Assembly: GCA_947303165.1 (NCBI GenBank)
Contig: CAMYXE010000027.1
Location: 1 to 8,074 of the forward strand
Direction of reading: 5' to 3'
Origin: an uncultured Pseudomonadota bacterium
Lineage (GTDB): Bacteria > Pseudomonadota > Alphaproteobacteria > Rs-D84
Length of the DNA stretch: 8,074 nt
Shown piece after piece: positions 1 to 6,505 of the stretch (position 1 is the first letter of the stretch; each line of letters starts with the position of its first letter). The translations under genes were made by a program, and so were the position numbers. Under the pieces are notes generated by a model. The model did not search any database, was not told the DNA's origin, and was given only the letters and a program-made list of their open reading frames with translations.

Positions 1-127
1 TTTGAATAAAACCATAATTTACCGGGTACATAAAACCATGTTTTGGATGTTTTGTGCCAAGTGGTCGATCCATTTTTACAGTAACTATTTTACCAAGAAA
101 ATCTTTTGCAGATATTGAATTTCCCAT
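1..127 (-). CDS. Short inorganic pyrophosphatase-like protein (5' end only, runs off the left edge)
   Basis: Only the first 42 codons are present, read leftward from an ATG at 127-125. The peptide begins MGNSISAKDFLGK, continues with an MDRPLGTKHPKH segment (residues 19-30), and then has YPVNYGFI (34-41). The last element resembles the YPxNYGYI signature near the N-terminus of soluble family I inorganic pyrophosphatases. The DRPLGxxHPKH wording is what I recall from the short, roughly 110-120-residue pyrophosphatase-like proteins common in Firmicutes. Such enzymes hydrolyse pyrophosphate to phosphate in the cytoplasm and pull biosynthetic reactions forward. An AGGGG ribosome binding site (complement of about 133-137) sits 7-8 bases before the start, and a promoter lies upstream. 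The catalytic aspartates would lie outside the window, so activity cannot be judged. It is divergent from the gene at 250. The reading frame and start are clear; the family call is moderately secure. Confidence 0.7.
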   Translation of the reverse strand, partial: MGNSISAKDFLGKIVTVKMDRPLGTKHPKHGFMYPVNYGFIQ

Positions 128-150
128 ATTTTTCCCCTTTGCTATTTTAC

Positions 151-178
151 ATTATACCTTGCAATATAAAAATTGCAA
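151..178 (-). promoter_or_regulatory. Leftward sigma70-type promoter for the pyrophosphatase-like gene
   Basis: On the minus strand a perfect TATAAT -10 box (156-151) is preceded, after 16 bases, by TTGCAA (178-173), a fair -35 box. Transcription would begin near 144, giving a leader of under 20 bases that contains the AGGGG ribosome binding site. The -35 box is one arm of an inverted repeat (159-178), so repressor or activator control is possible. Confidence 0.6.
159..178. repeat. 20-bp inverted repeat over the leftward promoter, operator-like
   Basis: TTGCAAT (159-165) and ATTGCAA (172-178) form perfect 7-bp inverted arms around a 6-base AT-only centre. The repeat lies between, and includes, the -35 and spacer of the leftward promoter. 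Each arm also contains the self-complementary TTGCAA. Size and placement fit a binding site for a dimeric regulator. No regulator is identified, and in AT-rich DNA a repeat this short can arise by chance. Confidence 0.35.
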
Positions 179-200
179 CCGCCCACGAAAGCAAATTTTG

Positions 201-228
201 TTGACAAACGCAAAAACAGGTGTATTAT
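201..228 (+). promoter_or_regulatory. Rightward sigma70-type promoter for the 208-residue protein
   Basis: A perfect TTGACA -35 box (201-206) and a TATTAT -10 box (223-228) are separated by 16 bases. Transcription would begin near 235, giving a leader of about 15 bases that carries AAGAGG (237-242), 7 bases before the ATG at 250. This is the strongest-looking promoter in the window, so the orphan gene downstream is probably well expressed. Confidence 0.7.
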
Positions 229-249
229 CAATAAAAAAGAGGTCATATA

Positions 250-876
250 ATGCCAACTGAAGAAAAACCAGAAAAAACAGTTCAAGAACAGCAACAAATT
301 CTTTCAATACTTTTACTAAAACTACTGTATAAAATATCAGAAAAGACCACATTGGACATCGACGTTGATTACACCGATGTTGTCACTGCATATTTCACAC
401 CACCAATTCCAGAAGAGAAGCTGAAAAGGAAAGGCAGAAGGAAAAAAACAGAGGAACATGAAGAAACAGATATAGAAGATGGAGATTTCCTATCATTTTC
501 TTTAGAAGAGAAAAAAGTTAGCAAAAGAGGCAGAAAAAAGATAGGCGAGGAAAAATCCGAAGACATTTTACCACGTAAAACACGTTTATATGATATTTGG
601 TGCGAACACAATCATTATTGGATCAGAGTCCAAAATGGTAACAGACAACTGATAGAATTCGGTCGTTTCCCAACACCAGATGGTATAAATCGCACATTCT
701 TTAACGATCAAAAATGTAACTATCTGCAAGCTTTGTATAATTTGCGAAATCCGCAAAAAGCATTGAAAGGTTTGGCGCACCAAAACACCAAAATAAAACT
801 CGAAGGTATTACAGCATGGGATGAAAAACACATAGCTGTGATTAAATATTTACAAGAATTGTCATACCAATTGTAA
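250..876 (+). CDS. Unrecognised 208-residue protein with AT-hook-like basic patches
   Basis: I do not recognise this family. The start is well supported: AAGAGG lies 7 bases upstream, a strong promoter precedes it, and there is no earlier in-frame start. There is no signal peptide or membrane segment, so it should be cytoplasmic. Residues 1-50 are acidic and glutamine-rich, with a short leucine-rich helix (about 17-28). Residues 51-108 are low-complexity and charged, with two basic patches, KRKGRRKK (59-66) and KRGRKK (92-97), separated by an acidic stretch. The second has the RGR core of an AT-hook, although the usual proline after it is replaced by lysine. Residues 112-208 look like a folded domain rich in aromatics, with WCEHNHYWIRV (117-127), IEFGRFPTPDG (135-145) and a helical C-terminus. 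One possible role is a DNA-associated accessory protein, with a disordered arm binding the minor groove of AT-rich DNA. Function is inference only. It is a single-gene unit between a promoter and a terminator. Confidence 0.75.
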   Translation: MPTEEKPEKTVQEQQQILSILLLKLLYKISEKTTLDIDVDYTDVVTAYFTPPIPEEKLKRKGRRKKTEEHEETDIEDGDFLSFSLEEKKVSKRGRKKIGEEKSEDILPRKTRLYDIWCEHNHYWIRVQNGNRQLIEFGRFPTPDGINRTFFNDQKCNYLQALYNLRNPQKALKGLAHQNTKIKLEGITAWDEKHIAVIKYLQELSYQL

Positions 877-907
877 ATCACAGATTTTCAATTTGACGAC
901 TATGATT

Positions 908-934
908 AAAAACTCACCTGATGGTGAGTTTTTT
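908..934. terminator. Bidirectional intrinsic terminator between convergent genes
   Basis: CTCACC (913-918) and GGTGAG (923-928) form a perfect 6-bp stem with a 4-base TGAT loop. Five A's (908-912) lie on the left and six T's (929-934) on the right. It therefore works as a hairpin plus U-tract in both directions. Rightward it ends the 208-residue protein's transcript, 31 bases after the stop. Leftward it ends the dnaQ transcript, starting 3 bases past that stop. Confidence 0.85.
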
Positions 935-937
935 ATA

Positions 938-1615
938 TTAACCATTCAATTTCGCCATAAATTCATTATGAATTTGTTCTTCTTCGGGGCTGGTTGAGAA
1001 CTGACGATACGGAAAATCACCTCCAATTTTTGGATGTTTCAAAAATGCCTCGTGCTGCTTGGCGACAATATCTGAAATTTCTGGCGCAGGTGCGGTATTT
1101 TCTAATTCCAAATACACCTTGGCCAAAATTTCCGAATCAATTAATGCACCATGCGCATCGGCGCGCGTAGTAAGTGATATGCCATACCATTTTGCCAATG
1201 CGTCTAAAGTATAACTTTTGGGGCCAAACACACGATTACGTGCAATAACCAAAGTGTCCTGTTGTTGGGTGCGTGGAATCTGTGGCAACCCCAGCATTTC
1301 TAATTCATGATTTACAAATGGAAAGTCAAAGTCCAACCCATTGTGCGCGACAATAACTGAATCACCAATAAATTCCAAAAACTTTGGGGCGACGACAGAC
1401 ATTTTGGGTTTATCATCCAAAAACGCATTTGAAATCTTGTGAACCATGTATGTTTCAGGCGGAATAATTTTACCTTCGGGATTAATATATTCGTGAAAGG
1501 TGTTGTCTGTGATTTTGCCGTCCACAATTTCCACTGCGCCGATTTCGATACACCTATCGCCACGCAAATATTCAAAACCAGTAGTTTCGATATCAAAACA
1601 AATTACCCTTGCCAT
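938..1615 (-). CDS. dnaQ: DNA polymerase III epsilon subunit (3'-5' proofreading exonuclease)
   Basis: This is the proofreading exonuclease of the replicative polymerase, which removes mispaired 3' ends. It is a DEDDh-type exonuclease. Exo I is FDIETTGF with D8 and E10. Exo II is VAHNGLDFDF (89-98), with D97 the likely catalytic aspartate. Exo III is HGALIDSEILAKVYLEL, with H155 and D160 in the expected H-x4-D spacing. KSYTLDALAKWYG (133-145) is the conserved helix before Exo III. The tail (about 205-225, with EEE, H216, F219 and L223) resembles alphaproteobacterial DnaQ tails, which in this family follow the polymerase-binding region. At 225 residues it is slightly shorter than the E. coli subunit. 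I chose the ATG at 1615-1613. A GTG two codons upstream (1621) would add two residues and cannot be excluded, since neither start has a strong Shine-Dalgarno sequence. The gene is divergent from the helicase gene and convergent with the gene at 250. Confidence 0.93.
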   Translation of the reverse strand: MARVICFDIETTGFEYLRGDRCIEIGAVEIVDGKITDNTFHEYINPEGKIIPPETYMVHKISNAFLDDKPKMSVVAPKFLEFIGDSVIVAHNGLDFDFPFVNHELEMLGLPQIPRTQQQDTLVIARNRVFGPKSYTLDALAKWYGISLTTRADAHGALIDSEILAKVYLELENTAPAPEISDIVAKQHEAFLKHPKIGGDFPYRQFSTSPEEEQIHNEFMAKLNG

Positions 1616-1654
1616 AATCACACCATAGTTTTATGCTTTTTATAGGAAAATTTT

Positions 1655-1668
1655 ATGGTATTATAATA
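1655..1668. promoter_or_regulatory. Shared palindromic -10 region for divergent dnaQ and helicase genes
   Basis: TATTATAATA (1659-1668) is a perfect 10-bp palindrome, so it reads TATAAT on both strands (1662-1667 plus; 1665-1660 minus). On the plus strand TGG directly precedes TATTAT (1656-1664), forming an extended -10 that could compensate for the lack of a recognisable -35. Rightward transcription would start around 1670-1675, at or just before the helicase ATG at 1674. Leftward transcription would start around 1653, giving dnaQ a leader of about 40 bases. The sequence is clear; promoter function is inferred. Confidence 0.55.
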
Positions 1669-1673
1669 AAACA

Positions 1674-3764
1674 ATGAATTTAATGCTAGAAAATCTTAAT
1701 GCGGAGCAAAAAAAAGCGGTTGAGTCAACAGAAGGCCCCATTTTGGTTCTTTCTGGTGCCGGCACAGGCAAAACACGTGTATTGGTCACACGTGTTGCGT
1801 ATATTCTTTCTAAAAATCTGGCACAACCATGGCAAATTTTGGCACTGACCTTCACCAACAAGGCCGCTAATGAAATGAAAAATCGCATCAGTGATATGCT
1901 AGTTAGTATGCCAGGTAATTTTTATATGCGGGATTTATGGTGCGGGACTTTTCATTCAATATGTTTACGAATATTACGAGCTAATGCTATGCGCGCTGGT
2001 CTTAAACCAGACTTTATAATATTTGGTGAAGATGATCAAAAGGCAGTTCTTAAAAATGTGTTTGCAGATATGGGTGCAAATTCCAAAGAATTTGATGCCA
2101 CGGAATGGGTTGAAAAAATTTCTAATATCAAAGACCGCGGTCGTGTGGATAATTATGATATCGGGGCGCGCACGCAAAAAATACTTGATGATTACAATGC
2201 AGAATTACGCCGCCAAGGCGCATTAGATTTTGGCGATATTATTTTGATGGTTTTGGATTTGTTCGAAAAAAATCCTGATGTATTAGAAAAATATCAAAAG
2301 CAATTTAAATATATTATGGTTGACGAATTCCAAGACACCAATAATGCACAGATGCAACTACTTAAATTATTAACACGTGGGATTGAACAACCAAACATTT
2401 GCTGTGTCGGCGATGACGATCAATCTATATATTCATGGCGTGGTGCAGAAATTAAAAACATTCTTAATTTTGATAAAACATTTCCTGGCGCACAAATCAT
2501 AAGGCTTGAAACAAACTATCGCAGTACAGGAAACATATTAGGTGCAGCTAATTCATTAATAAGGAATAATAATGGACGTTTGGGTAAAGATTTACGTCCA
2601 GTTAATACAGAATCCGTTGGCGAACCAGTATATGTGTTAACTGTTCCGTCAAATTATGACGAAGTAAAATTGATTGCGGACACAATATTACGTTATGCAC
2701 ATGGCAAGTATTCTGATTATGCTGTCCTTATCCGAACTGGCACATTATCACGTGGATTCGAAGAAGAATTCGCATCAGCACGAATTCCATATCGTTTGGT
2801 TGGAACGACAAAGTTTTATGACCGAATGGAAATTCGTGATGTAATTGCATATATTCGTTTACTTGTCCATCCAGAAGATGATGTTTCTTTTGCAAGAATA
2901 ATTGCGCGACCACGTCGTGGATTTGGTCCATCGGCAATTGCAAAAATGCGTGCAAATGGTAATGGATTGTTTAATGGTTTACGCAATGCAAACTTTGGTG
3001 GCAAACAAGGTATCGCCGCAAAAGAATTTTTATCTGTATTTGATTTTGATTGGCGTAGCATGAAACCCAAAGATGTTGCAAATAAATTAATAGGTGATGC
3101 AGGGTATATAAAGTATTGGCAAGAATCTAAAGACCCCGACGCATCAGCACGAATTGAAAATATTCGTGAATTAATCACTAATGTTATTGCAACATATGAT
3201 TCTTTACCGGAATTTTTAGAACATGCCGCATTGATGACCACTGATGACAACGATGTTGAAATTGGTGATGATCACCAGGCCGTAAATATTATGACAATTC
3301 ATGCTGCAAAAGGGTTGGAATTCGATACTGTATTTTTACCTGCGTGGGAAGATGGTATTTTCCCAAATGATAAGGCGATAAAAGACGGTGGCATGGAAGA
3401 AGAACGCCGGTTGGCCTATGTTGCGATAACGCGTGCACGTCGTCGTGTAGTTATAACAAATACTATGTCGCGTGTAATATTTGGTTCGCGTCAATATTAT
3501 TCCCCAGCACGTTTCATTGCGGAAATGGATAGTCGTTTTTTAGATTTCGGTGGCAACACGCCAAAATATGTTTATACACGCACACAAAAAATGGCACCTG
3601 CGCAAAAAACGAAATCTGAAAATATTGTCGGAAAATTAATTATGCATTCTGAAATGGGACGCGGTGTTGTAATTGAATCACACGATAATATTCTGACCAT
3701 AGCGTTTAATCAAAGTGGAATAAAAAAAGTCGCACGCGATTTTGTCACGGTTATAAACGACTAA
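1674..3764 (+). CDS. uvrD: UvrD/PcrA-type superfamily 1A DNA helicase
   Basis: This is a 3'-5' ATP-dependent DNA helicase of the UvrD/PcrA/Rep group, acting in nucleotide excision repair, mismatch repair and clearing of stalled replication or transcription complexes. All SF1A motifs are present in order: Q-motif and NAEQKKAV start (8-16), Walker A GAGTGKT (28-34), Ia ALTFTNKAANEMK (57-69), II VDEFQD (216-221), III GDDDQSIYSWRG (246-257), IV TNYRS (280-284), V TIHAAKGLEFD (541-551) and VI RRLAYVAITRAR (about 577-589). The C-terminus (about 653-696, with GRGVV and a small beta-rich segment) resembles the Tudor-like tail of PcrA/UvrD that contacts RNA polymerase, which Rep lacks. At 696 residues it is near full length (about 720). 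The start has no Shine-Dalgarno sequence and lies just after a -10 box. An in-frame ATG at 1683 is an alternative. It could equally be named pcrA. Confidence 0.95.
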   Translation: MNLMLENLNAEQKKAVESTEGPILVLSGAGTGKTRVLVTRVAYILSKNLAQPWQILALTFTNKAANEMKNRISDMLVSMPGNFYMRDLWCGTFHSICLRILRANAMRAGLKPDFIIFGEDDQKAVLKNVFADMGANSKEFDATEWVEKISNIKDRGRVDNYDIGARTQKILDDYNAELRRQGALDFGDIILMVLDLFEKNPDVLEKYQKQFKYIMVDEFQDTNNAQMQLLKLLTRGIEQPNICCVGDDDQSIYSWRGAEIKNILNFDKTFPGAQIIRLETNYRSTGNILGAANSLIRNNNGRLGKDLRPVNTESVGEPVYVLTVPSNYDEVKLIADTILRYAHGKYSDYAVLIRTGTLSRGFEEEFASARIPYRLVGTTKFYDRMEIRDVIAYIRLLVHPEDDVSFARIIARPRRGFGPSAIAKMRANGNGLFNGLRNANFGGKQGIAAKEFLSVFDFDWRSMKPKDVANKLIGDAGYIKYWQESKDPDASARIENIRELITNVIATYDSLPEFLEHAALMTTDDNDVEIGDDHQAVNIMTIHAAKGLEFDTVFLPAWEDGIFPNDKAIKDGGMEEERRLAYVAITRARRRVVITNTMSRVIFGSRQYYSPARFIAEMDSRFLDFGGNTPKYVYTRTQKMAPAQKTKSENIVGKLIMHSEMGRGVVIESHDNILTIAFNQSGIKKVARDFVTVIND

Positions 3765-3765
3765 G

Positions 3766-5064
3766 CTACTTTTTCACATTTTTAATAAATTCTTCTAATC
3801 TCTTTTTGGCGCCTTTATAAAGATTTGTCACATCATTAGACAATTCTGTTCCAAGCGTATATTCAATACCACCGCCAAGTGTTTTTGCAATATCATCGAC
3901 ATGAACAGCAATGTATGCTACCAATGCCCCTATTAACATCATAGTGATTCTATCGCCATTTATAATCTTGATAATATGAGTTTGCGAATCGATTTGTAAA
4001 CCATTCGCAAGCAACGCCCCGCCAATTGCCACAGCTATTGAAAGTGCGATGAAATATACAGATGCATCAATAAACTTTTTTACCTGGGCAGATAATGAAA
4101 AACTTTCGGTGTTAAACAATCCCAATAATCCATTGTATATTTTGCCCGCAATACCTTCATACTTTGTTTTATTTAATGTTTCCGCAACAGCCGTGAAAGG
4201 TAATAGTATTACGACCAAAAACAAATCTGCAATTACACCGAACGCAACAAATGCGAATTTAAATGCGGCGTATGTAAACAGTCCAACAAATATTAATCCT
4301 GATATAAAAGAAAATGTACTTACACCCAAACTGGATATCATTATTTTCCAGCCAAATTTTATTGCCCCATAATAAAACCCGGACATACGTGTTGGCACAC
4401 AAATTATGTCAGCAGCAAATTCTGGATCTATTACAGATGTATCTTTCATATGAATAACCGCATAATCTTTAATTGCTGCGCATGTATCAGATAACACAAA
4501 TCCACCGTACTGGGCCACAGTGTCTAAAATAATATTTGAGATATAAGAACCAAATGCAACAATCGGTCCCATTATCATACCAAATAATTCCGTTAACCCA
4601 AATCCAAGCAATATTATCCATATGCCAAAAGTAATTCCCTTTTTTGCGATGTCTTCAACCGTAGGTCTCACTTTTGTTTTTGAATCTGATATTAACCTAT
4701 ATACTTCAAACATCACCCAAAATGCGAACGCTGCAATTAGAAATATAATTACAAAACGAACCAATGAATCATTTAGAACATGTGCAACAGACGACAATGC
4801 CTGCATAAAACTGATGCCAAGTTTCGCTTCTACTGGAACGCCGGTGTCAATATATTCACGCTCATATTCTGATTGAAATTCTGTCATATCATTTTTCATG
4901 TTGTTAACCAACGCTTCACGATTATGTTCCGTTGCTAATGATCCAAAATCACCAACATCACCCATTATCGAATCGCTAATGTCTGCGAAAGCTGGTGCAC
5001 AGAAAGCGATGGTAATTAATACCACAGACATCAATGACAAAAATTTTCTAATAAATTTAACCAT
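3766..5064 (-). CDS. VirB6/TrbL-like type IV secretion inner-membrane protein with signal peptide
   Basis: This is a polytopic membrane protein of 432 residues, probably a VirB6/TrbL-type subunit of a type IV secretion or conjugation channel. It opens with a clear Sec signal peptide: basic MVKFIRK, a hydrophobic core to about residue 23, and an AFA cleavage site with D28 as the likely mature start. A polar segment (28-95) follows, then membrane segments at about 102-122, 142-172, 236-262, 264-292, 331-354 and 371-388, and a lysine-rich cytoplasmic tail (389-432). The block around 279-294, with LLPF, matches the Leu-Pro motif of its neighbours and of VirB6/TrbL proteins. C195 and C222 lie in the long extracytoplasmic loop and could form a disulfide. 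It is the last gene of the operon and overlaps the 482-residue gene by 8 bp. Its TAG stop lies one base from the convergent helicase stop. The family call rests on architecture and short motifs. Confidence 0.75.
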   Translation of the reverse strand: MVKFIRKFLSLMSVVLITIAFCAPAFADISDSIMGDVGDFGSLATEHNREALVNNMKNDMTEFQSEYEREYIDTGVPVEAKLGISFMQALSSVAHVLNDSLVRFVIIFLIAAFAFWVMFEVYRLISDSKTKVRPTVEDIAKKGITFGIWIILLGFGLTELFGMIMGPIVAFGSYISNIILDTVAQYGGFVLSDTCAAIKDYAVIHMKDTSVIDPEFAADIICVPTRMSGFYYGAIKFGWKIMISSLGVSTFSFISGLIFVGLFTYAAFKFAFVAFGVIADLFLVVILLPFTAVAETLNKTKYEGIAGKIYNGLLGLFNTESFSLSAQVKKFIDASVYFIALSIAVAIGGALLANGLQIDSQTHIIKIINGDRITMMLIGALVAYIAVHVDDIAKTLGGGIEYTLGTELSNDVTNLYKGAKKRLEEFIKNVKK

Positions 5065-6505
5065 TTTCTTTAATATATTTCTCCAACCAATCTTTCGGTT
5101 TATTCCATGCTAACTTGCCAAATTTTTTCAGCTCGCCACCAAAATTATCTAATCCGCCCTCTTCTTTTTCGCCCACTTTTTTAAAGGGATAAAAACTTGG
5201 TGCAGCCGCAATCAGCTTATCTATTTTTGGACTAAGCACATACATGTACAAGAAGAACAAGCTGGCAATTAAAAGCAAAAAGCCCCAGCCGTTTTTCAAA
5301 AAATCGAACGCATTCGGATATTCGGCTTCGACAATAGATTTTTGTTGGTCAAAGCATGCTCTAAACACTGTTTTATCTACCTCGCCATTCATTGTCGACA
5401 ATCTTTCACATGTCACAAAAACATTATGAACAGAAACAGTTTCAGCGCTTGCGCTTTCATAATTATCGCCCAACAGCGGCGGGAATATTCCAGCACCAGG
5501 GAACATATCTCGTCCTGCGTATGATACTAATGCATAAAATATCACAACCTTTAAAGATATTGCGACCACATTTACCGCAGCTTTTATTAACATATCAACA
5601 GCATTATTTGTCACCTTGCTGGCCATCTTCCATGTTTTTTCAAATGCTAATGCCGCAACAAAGATTGGCAAAAACATAACAACAAATATCAACCTAAATA
5701 TGACAGACAAAATTTGGAAGAATAAATCAAACCCAATAATAATAAATGCAAGGACAGTAAGAAAGCCAGCAATCCATGTAAATATACCACCGCCAAGCCC
5801 CATCCAAGCATAATTCATCATTGCAAATCCGCCAGCCGCCCCTGCTAGCATAACCGTATTTATATTTCCAACAATGCACATAAACGAATTCGAAATTTGG
5901 GCCATCGTATTTGTTTGATCTAGCCCAGATGGGACACATTTTGCCGAATTTAATACACCAGTGGCCGCCATAGATAGTTCTGTTCCAACATACATAACTG
6001 GTTCAATTGTTATTTTGGAAAGATTCTTTAATGACGATGCCCCGCCCATACCGAATGCACCAATTATTGCGCCAACAATCATTATCTTCACACCTTGTCG
6101 CCAGACAGTATCAAACCAATCTTTGAAAACAAATTTATTTTCTTTTGTATCCAATTCTGCATCCGCAGTGATTGATTTAAAGAAATATTTTACTGTATGC
6201 ACAAATAAAAATATTCCAAACCCAAGAATCATCAAAACCCATAATCTATCCAGTATAGCCGACCAGAATTTTTCTGATGCTGTTCCTAATACTGCAAACA
6301 ACTCGTTTATATATCCGCATAAAAAGCAACCATTTGCATTACCTATATTTCCATCAACCGCACCAATTGAATTTAAAAAACCGTCCATATTTGTGTATGA
6401 AAGTGATGCACCACCGATTGATGAACAAACATACCAAACACCAATCCCCAATGCAATGGCTGCAAAAGCAAAACGAACAAGATAAAGAATTAATAATTTT
6501 TTCAT
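5057..6505 (-). CDS. VirB6/TrbL-like type IV secretion inner-membrane protein with CxxC motif
   Basis: This 482-residue polytopic protein is the clearest VirB6/TrbL-like member here. Membrane segments are visible at about 7-27, 86-106, 139-159, 238-258, 262-288, 308-328 and 407-425. The segment FLPIFVAALAFEKTWKMASK (278-297), followed by a helix rich in A/V, matches my recollection of the VirB6 core: a Pro-containing hydrophobic run, then a charged turn and an L-rich helix. A CFLC motif (60-63) precedes INELF, mirroring CWGC and DNLF in the 417-residue neighbour. Further cysteine pairs (C190/C210 and C366/C384) fall in the two predicted extracytoplasmic loops and suggest disulfides. The tail (428-482) is charged and cytoplasmic. 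The first membrane segment could be an uncleaved anchor or a signal peptide. The ATG overlaps the upstream stop by one base (TAATG), so translation is probably reinitiated; the Shine-Dalgarno sequence is weak. Its likely role is part of the inner-membrane translocation pore. Confidence 0.8.
   Translation of the reverse strand: MKKLLILYLVRFAFAAIALGIGVWYVCSSIGGASLSYTNMDGFLNSIGAVDGNIGNANGCFLCGYINELFAVLGTASEKFWSAILDRLWVLMILGFGIFLFVHTVKYFFKSITADAELDTKENKFVFKDWFDTVWRQGVKIMIVGAIIGAFGMGGASSLKNLSKITIEPVMYVGTELSMAATGVLNSAKCVPSGLDQTNTMAQISNSFMCIVGNINTVMLAGAAGGFAMMNYAWMGLGGGIFTWIAGFLTVLAFIIIGFDLFFQILSVIFRLIFVVMFLPIFVAALAFEKTWKMASKVTNNAVDMLIKAAVNVVAISLKVVIFYALVSYAGRDMFPGAGIFPPLLGDNYESASAETVSVHNVFVTCERLSTMNGEVDKTVFRACFDQQKSIVEAEYPNAFDFLKNGWGFLLLIASLFFLYMYVLSPKIDKLIAAAPSFYPFKKVGEKEEGGLDNFGGELKKFGKLAWNKPKDWLEKYIKENG

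Noticed and set aside
54..260. Plus-strand open frame over the left intergenic region
   Set aside because: It runs antisense across the pyrophosphatase-like start and through both divergent promoters, and it overlaps the start of the 208-residue gene; there is no coding signature.
250..876. Histone H1-like or transcription factor identity for the basic, charged protein
   Set aside because: Only two short basic patches are present and the AT-hook proline is missing; the C-terminal half matches no such family I can name, so a specific function is not claimed.
2816..3250. Minus-strand open frame of 144 codons inside the helicase gene
   Set aside because: It lies fully within the conserved helicase coding region on the opposite strand, has no recognisable domain and no promoter or ribosome binding site.
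5961..6485. Long plus-strand open frame (174 codons) opposite the 482-residue membrane protein
   Set aside because: It is antisense to a well-supported membrane protein gene, has no ribosome binding site or operon context, and its asparagine/proline/isoleucine-rich composition is what the reverse strand of a membrane protein gene gives.
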